A stretch of DNA of 17,588 nucleotides, from positions 1 through 17,588 of the forward strand of contig NZ_JANJXQ010000114.1 in NCBI RefSeq assembly GCF_024708915.1. Direction: 5' to 3'. The stretch comes from Thiobacillus sp. (GTDB lineage Bacteria > Pseudomonadota > Gammaproteobacteria > Burkholderiales > Thiobacillaceae). The notes beneath the pieces are model-generated. The model was not told where the DNA came from, did not search any database, and saw only the letters and a list, made by a program, of their open reading frames with translations. Below, one piece after another: positions 14,000 through 17,588 of this stretch. Position 1 is the stretch's first letter, and every line of letters begins with the position of its first letter. Both the position numbers and the translations under genes were made by a program.

Positions 14000-15151
14000 T
14001 TACTGCGCGGCCGGGGCGGCGGCTTCGGCGGCCCCGCCGCGTGCGGCGGCGATGGCGGCAGGCTGCGCCGCGTCGCCCATCTTGTTGTCCCATGCATTGC
14101 GCTGATAGGTCACGACAGCGGCGATGTCGGCGTCCGACAGCTGGCCGGCGAATGCCGCCATCGCAGTGCCCGGCCGGCCGTCCAGCACCACCCGGACGTG
14201 GTCCGCAATCGGCCCGGTGGCGACCTTGGAACCGTTGATCGGCAGGAATGCCCCCGGAATCCCCATGCCGTTGGCCTGGTGACAGGCTGCGCAGTTGGCC
14301 AGATAGACCTTCTCGCCGCGCGCCACCAGTTCGGCGACGTCAAAGGTTTTGTCATTGTCGGCCGCGGCAGCGTGCGCGGTGCCTTGCTTCTTCGCCACCC
14401 AGGTTTTGTAGTCGTCCTCCGACACCACTTCAACGACGATGGGCATGAAACCATGATCCTTGCCGCACAGTTCGGCGCACTGGCCGCGGTAGGTGCCGAT
14501 TGTGTCGGCCTTGAACCAGCTGTCGCGGATGAAGCCGGGGATCCCGTCCTGCTTGACGCCAAGCGCAGGCACCCACCAGGAATGGATCACGTCGTTGGCG
14601 GTGATCAGCAGGCGCACGCGTTTGCCGACCGGCACCACCATCGGTTCGTCGACTTCCAGCAGATAGTGCTCCCCCTTGGCGGCGCTGCCGTCGATCTGCT
14701 CGCGCGGGGTGGCGAGCGTGCTGTAAAAACGGATTCCGTCGTTGAGGTAGTCGTAGCTCCATTTCCACTGGTAGCCGGTGATCTTGATGGTCATGTCCGG
14801 ATTGGAGGTGTCCTTCATGTCGATCACCACCTTGGCGGCGGGATAAGCCATCCCCATCAGAATGATGAACGGAATCACCGTCCAGATGATCTCGACCGTG
14901 GTGTTTTCATGGAAGTGGGCAGCCTGGTGGCCAAGCGATTTGCGGTGTTTCAACAGCGAATAGAACATGACGCTGAACACCGCGACGAAAATGACCAGGC
15001 ACACCAGCATGATGAGGTTGTGCAACTGGAATACGTCGTGTGCCACCGAGCTCGCCGGCACCTGCAGGTTGTATCCGTATTCGGCCAGCACCGGCGGGCT
15101 CGCCGCCAGCGCCGCCCACCCCATCCCCGACCGCCGCCCCATGCTCTTCAT
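14000..15151 (-). CDS. ctaC: CtaC, subunit II of aa3-type oxidase with fused cytochrome c domain
   Basis: Subunit II takes electrons from cytochrome c through its CuA centre. Numbering below counts from a GTG one codon upstream. The protein has a signal peptide (likely cleavage after PVLA, about 24), two membrane helices (about 46-68 and 87-108) and a cupredoxin domain. CuA ligands are H191, C226, E228, C230, H234 and M237 (CAELCGKDHGFM). A C-terminal cytochrome c domain adds CAACH (288-292) and a likely axial methionine near M332 (GTAMAAFAGQLSD), making this a caa3-like enzyme. The last 25 residues are alanine-rich. The ATG at 15151 is preferred over the GTG; GGGGG lies six bases ahead. It heads the cta operon. 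Confidence 0.98.
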   Translation of the reverse strand: MKSMGRRSGMGWAALAASPPVLAEYGYNLQVPASSVAHDVFQLHNLIMLVCLVIFVAVFSVMFYSLLKHRKSLGHQAAHFHENTTVEIIWTVIPFIILMGMAYPAAKVVIDMKDTSNPDMTIKITGYQWKWSYDYLNDGIRFYSTLATPREQIDGSAAKGEHYLLEVDEPMVVPVGKRVRLLITANDVIHSWWVPALGVKQDGIPGFIRDSWFKADTIGTYRGQCAELCGKDHGFMPIVVEVVSEDDYKTWVAKKQGTAHAAAADNDKTFDVAELVARGEKVYLANCAACHQANGMGIPGAFLPINGSKVATGPIADHVRVVLDGRPGTAMAAFAGQLSDADIAAVVTYQRNAWDNKMGDAAQPAAIAAARGGAAEAAAPAAQ

Positions 15152-15215
15152 CACGTTCCCCCATCCTGTCGACTCTAGTTATGTATAGTCGTTGCGGCGT
15201 GTGTTGCGCTCAGGC

Positions 15216-15228
15216 CTGCAATTTGCAG
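15216..15228. promoter_or_regulatory. 13-base palindrome upstream of ctaC
   Basis: CTGCAA-T-TTGCAG is a perfect palindrome around one central base, 65-77 bases before the ctaC ATG. The position fits an operator, but no regulator can be named from the sequence. Confidence 0.3.
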
Positions 15229-15369
15229 CGTGGCGGGCCGCGCCGCGCCGCCCGGTGCTGTCCGGCTTCCGTTTCGCGGCCGGTCCAGCTCAGGTGGAGG
15301 CGGCAATGTCTGCCGGGCGCACTGCAATCGCATACCGCGCGCACCCGTTCCCTATCGGCAAGCAAGGAA

Positions 15370-15398
15370 ACCGTCTGCGGCAATATGTCGCAGACGGT
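15370..15398 (-). terminator. Stem-loop downstream of bioD, candidate terminator
   Basis: Ten-base arms ACCGTCTGCG (15370-15379) and CGCAGACGGT (15389-15398) pair perfectly around a 9-base loop. On the minus strand TTTCCTT follows, a poor T-tract. It lies about 85 bases after the bioD stop and 220 before ctaC, so it probably ends biotin transcription. It could also be an attenuator or protein-binding site in a longer ctaC leader. Confidence 0.55.
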
Positions 15399-15482
15399 AA
15401 CACGGCGACCGCCGGCCGAACAAGCCGGAAGAAAATCTCAAGTTTTTGATTTATATGAAGAATATCGTTATCAACGACTATT

Positions 15483-16163
15483 CTAAGATGCTAATTCTTG
15501 AGGCAGCGCCAGCCAGGGCGGCGCGTCGCTTGAACAGGCCGGATCGGCACTGAACGCCTGCACCCCCAGGCAGGGTTCAGGCAGACGCGCGCGCAGGGCA
15601 TCCAGGTTGGCCGCCGCCTGCGCCATCGCCGGATCGATGTGGTTGCCCACCCAGCCCGCCCAGGGCACCTGCCGGCGGGCAATCGACTCGGCCGTCAGCA
15701 ATGCATGATTGAGGCATCCCAGGCGCAGGCCCACCACCAGCACAACGGGCAGCGCCAGCCGCTGCGCCAGGTCGGCCATGTCCTCGCGCTCGTTCAAGGG
15801 CACCCGCCAGCCGCCTGCTCCTTCGACCACCACCACGTCGGCGCTGGCGGCCAGCCGGGCGTACGCCTCGGCGATGACGGCCAGCTCGATCCGCGCACCG
15901 GCCTGCTGCGCCGCGAGATGCGGCGCGATGGCCGGCTCGAAGGCATAGGGATTCACATCGCGCACGTCGGCCGGCACGTTGGCGGCCTGCAGCAGGGCCG
16001 CCACGTCCTCGTTCATCCCGCCTGGCGGGCTGCCTGCCGACACCGGCTTCATCGCCGCCACCCGCAGCCCCGCTGTGCGCAGGGCGTGGATCAGCGCCAC
16101 CGCTACCCGTGTCTTGCCGACGCCGGTGTCGGTGCCGGTAACGAACAGCCCGCGTGCCGTCAT
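15483..16163 (-). CDS. bioD: BioD, dethiobiotin synthetase
   Basis: BioD closes the ureido ring of dethiobiotin from 7,8-diaminopelargonate, CO2 and ATP in the cytoplasm. The 226-residue protein has the P-loop GTDTGVGKT (10-18), the KPVSAG segment with K39, the conserved EGAGGW (114-119) and the VGLRLGCLNHALLT region of the P-loop synthetase fold. Length matches the family. The ATG at 16163 overlaps the bioC stop by four bases; a 45-residue upstream in-frame extension is arginine-rich and lies inside bioC, so it was excluded. It is the last gene of the visible bioH-bioC-bioD unit. Confidence 0.97.
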   Translation of the reverse strand: MTARGLFVTGTDTGVGKTRVAVALIHALRTAGLRVAAMKPVSAGSPPGGMNEDVAALLQAANVPADVRDVNPYAFEPAIAPHLAAQQAGARIELAVIAEAYARLAASADVVVVEGAGGWRVPLNEREDMADLAQRLALPVVLVVGLRLGCLNHALLTAESIARRQVPWAGWVGNHIDPAMAQAAANLDALRARLPEPCLGVQAFSADPACSSDAPPWLALPQELAS

Positions 16164-17080
16164 GGCAATCCCAGCATGCGGCGGCGCTCGCCGATCTTCA
16201 ACTGGATCACCTGGCGCCCGTCCTCGCGCTGCGTCTTGTCGCCGGCCCACGCATGGCCGTAGATCACCTCGAAGCTGGCCGGCAGGCGGCCTTCGCACCG
16301 CTGCGTTTCATACGCCTGCTCCAGCCGCGTCCAGGCCGACTTGCCGAGCAGGCCGCGCCGCCGCGCCGTTGCCGCGTTGTGCGCGCCGATACCCTTGAGG
16401 TCGCGCATCAGGGTTTTGAGATCGGCGTAAGTCAGCGTCAGCATCTCCATCTCCATCACCGGGCCGGCGAAACCGGCATGCATCAGCATGTCGCCGATGT
16501 CGTGCAGGTCGATGAACTGGTTGACGTGCGGTGCGTCGTCGATGGCGGCGAATGCCGCGCGCAATTCCTTCAGCGTGTCGGGGCCGAAGGTGGCGAACAT
16601 GAGCAGGCCTCCCGGCGCCAGCACCCGATGCAAGCCTTTCAAGGTGGCTTCGAGATCGCGCGCCCATTGCAGCGCCAGGCTCGACCAGACCAGGTTCATG
16701 CTGTTGGCCGCCAGCGGCAGGCGGCCCATGTCCGCGCATACCGCATAGCGCTGCGGCGCGCTGCGCGGCAGCAGATGCGACAGCGCGCGCTGCGCCCGCG
16801 TCGGTTGCGGCAGCCGCGCGCGCGCGGCCGCCAGCATGGCCGGGGCAATGTCGAGCGCGCAAAGCTCAGCCGCCGGGTAGCGCGCATGCAGATGCGCCAG
16901 GCCGTAGCCGGTGCCGCTGCCGACATCGAGCACCCGGCCCGGCTGCAGCGTCATGAAGTCGAGGCGTTCCAGCAGACGGTCGCACACTTCGCGCTGCAGT
17001 ACCGCATGCGCGTCGTAGCTGGCGGCGGCATGGTCGAAGGCGCGCCGCACTTCGGCGAAATCGAGTTCGGGTTCAGTCAT
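16160..17080 (-). CDS. bioC: BioC, malonyl-ACP O-methyltransferase
   Basis: BioC methylates the free carboxyl of malonyl-ACP with S-adenosylmethionine, disguising it so that fatty acid synthesis can build the pimeloyl chain. The 306-residue protein starts FAEVRRAFDHAAASYDAHA, the conserved BioC N-terminus, then has SAM motif I VLDVGSGTGYG (50-60) and the acidic residue of LCALDIAPAML. NLVWSSLALQWARD and VLAPGGLLMFATFGPDTL follow, all typical of BioC. A C-terminal stretch of about 60 residues beyond the E. coli length (HNAATARRRGLLGK onward) resembles betaproteobacterial forms. The ATG overlaps the bioH end by eight bases and the stop overlaps bioD. Confidence 0.97.
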   Translation of the reverse strand: MTEPELDFAEVRRAFDHAAASYDAHAVLQREVCDRLLERLDFMTLQPGRVLDVGSGTGYGLAHLHARYPAAELCALDIAPAMLAAARARLPQPTRAQRALSHLLPRSAPQRYAVCADMGRLPLAANSMNLVWSSLALQWARDLEATLKGLHRVLAPGGLLMFATFGPDTLKELRAAFAAIDDAPHVNQFIDLHDIGDMLMHAGFAGPVMEMEMLTLTYADLKTLMRDLKGIGAHNAATARRRGLLGKSAWTRLEQAYETQRCEGRLPASFEVIYGHAWAGDKTQREDGRQVIQLKIGERRRMLGLP

Positions 17081-17588
17081 GCGCAAACCGCCCGATTGCA
17101 GCGGCCACCTCGTCTGCGTGCGACAGGTGCGGCGCGTGCGCGGCACGGCAAAACGCGATGTGCCGTGCGCGCGGCAGGGCCTCGGCCAGCCAGGCGCCGG
17201 CCGTCGGCGGGGTGAGGGTGTCGAGCGCGCCATGCAGTACCAGAACCGGCTGCGCCAGCTGCGGCAACTCCGCACGCAGATCGGTGTCACGCAGCAGCGT
17301 CAGCCCGCCCGCCAGGGCCTCGGCGCTGGCCGCGGGCGCTGCCAGCAGCGTCTGCCGCAGCCGCTGCAGCAGCGTCTTCTGCCCCGGCATGCCGCGCGTC
17401 TGCAGGCTGAGGAAGCGCAGCAGCGTGGCCTGCGGATCGGCCAGCAGCGCCGCGCCGAAATCCTGCAGGTCGGCCGGCGCCATGCCGTGCGGCCAGTCTT
17501 CCGTCGCGACGAATTTCGGCGTCGACGCCAGCAGCACCAGGCGCGCGATTTTGTGCGGATGATCGAGCGCCGCGCGCATCGCCACCTG
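17073..17588 (-). CDS. bioH: BioH, pimeloyl-ACP methyl ester esterase (5' end cut by window)
   Basis: BioH is the alpha/beta hydrolase that removes the methyl group added by BioC, ending pimelate chain elongation. The C-terminal 171 residues are present: HPHKIARLVLLASTPKFV, then WPHGM, a lid region with RFLSLQTRGMPGQ, and GGLTLLRDTDLR. The catalytic aspartate lies in VLHGALDTLTPP and the catalytic histidine in AAHAPHLSH. The N-terminal part with the nucleophilic serine lies beyond base 17588. The reading frame stays open to the window edge. Overlap with bioC supports the assignment over other alpha/beta hydrolases. Confidence 0.93.
   Translation of the reverse strand, partial: QVAMRAALDHPHKIARLVLLASTPKFVATEDWPHGMAPADLQDFGAALLADPQATLLRFLSLQTRGMPGQKTLLQRLRQTLLAAPAASAEALAGGLTLLRDTDLRAELPQLAQPVLVLHGALDTLTPPTAGAWLAEALPRARHIAFCRAAHAPHLSHADEVAAAIGRFAHD

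Larger units (their letters stand above)
15155..15482. other. Gene-free region between bioD and ctaC
   Basis: A 328-base stretch with no frame I would call a gene. It holds the likely ctaC promoter region, a strong stem-loop (15370-15398) and a 13-base palindrome (15216-15228). Next to bioD (about 15430-15482) it is AT-rich, unlike the rest of the window. A bulged hairpin at 15461-15482 (TCGTT-ATC-AACGA core) abuts the bioD stop. The only -10-like element I see for ctaC is TATACA on the minus strand about 35 bases before the start codon, with no convincing -35. Confidence 0.6.

Noticed and set aside
12318..14105. Long plus-strand open frame (about 595 codons) opposite ctaD
   Set aside because: It is antisense to an unmistakable ctaD with all metal ligands; the product is rich in H, R, Q and D and lacks recognisable domains, as expected from the complement of high-GC coding DNA.
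15192..15449. 85-codon plus-strand frame in the bioD-ctaC gap
   Set aside because: Alanine- and arginine-rich with no recognised motif, no good ribosome site, and it reads through the stem-loop; considered non-coding.
15463..15476. Half FNR-like box (TTGAT-AACG-ATATT on the minus strand)
   Set aside because: Only one half-site matches, it lies over 300 bases from ctaC, and it is better explained as part of the hairpin after bioD.
16164..16298. 45-residue N-terminal extension of BioD
   Set aside because: It lies inside bioC, is arginine-rich, and the P-loop starts normally ten residues after the ATG at 16163.

Overview
The window carries two complete terminal oxidase gene sets side by side, almost all on the minus strand, followed by part of a biotin operon. 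High GC content, a CtaC with a fused cytochrome c domain, the small DUF2970 and DUF2909 genes, a roughly 33-40 residue oxidase assembly peptide, and the order SURF1, Sco-like, ctaA, ctaB together suggest a betaproteobacterium, possibly Thiobacillus-like. The class is a fairly confident inference; the genus is a guess. The genes are described below in transcription order, from high to low coordinates.

Biotin region (about 15483-17588): bioH (5' end cut by the window), bioC and bioD overlap one another and encode late pimeloyl-ACP synthesis and dethiobiotin synthetase. A 328-base gene-free gap (15155-15482) with a strong stem-loop separates them from the oxidase genes.

aa3-type (A1 heme-copper) oxidase region (about 7057-15151): ctaC (subunit II with CuA and a fused cytochrome c), ctaD (subunit I), a tiny membrane assembly peptide, ctaG (Cox11, CuB insertion), a DUF2970 protein and ctaE (subunit III) form one operon. 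It ends at a bidirectional terminator shared with a convergent plus-strand DUF2909 gene. A second operon then supplies SURF1, a Sco-like thioredoxin-fold protein, ctaA (heme A synthase) and ctaB (heme O synthase).

Linker (5920-6974): an Rrf2-family regulator with a cysteine cluster is translationally coupled to a Sco1/SenC copper-chaperone lipoprotein. This is a plausible redox, NO or copper sensing link between the two oxidases.

cbb3-type (C-family) oxidase region (1-5796): ccoN, ccoO, ccoQ and ccoP encode the oxidase. A terminator follows, then the assembly genes ccoG, a long FixH/CcoH and ccoS (3' end cut). No ccoI copper ATPase lies between ccoH and ccoS, and CcoH has about 85 extra N-terminal residues predicted to form three membrane helices.

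Together the genes would give a cell both a low-affinity proton-pumping aa3 oxidase and a high-affinity microaerobic cbb3 oxidase, with dedicated heme A synthesis and copper delivery. I saw no mobile elements, CRISPR arrays, tRNA or rRNA genes, and no clear evidence of an entirely new system. The most interesting points are regulatory (the ccoN promoter inverted repeat and the Rrf2-Sco pair) and structural (the extended CcoH and a Sco-like protein with a displaced histidine).
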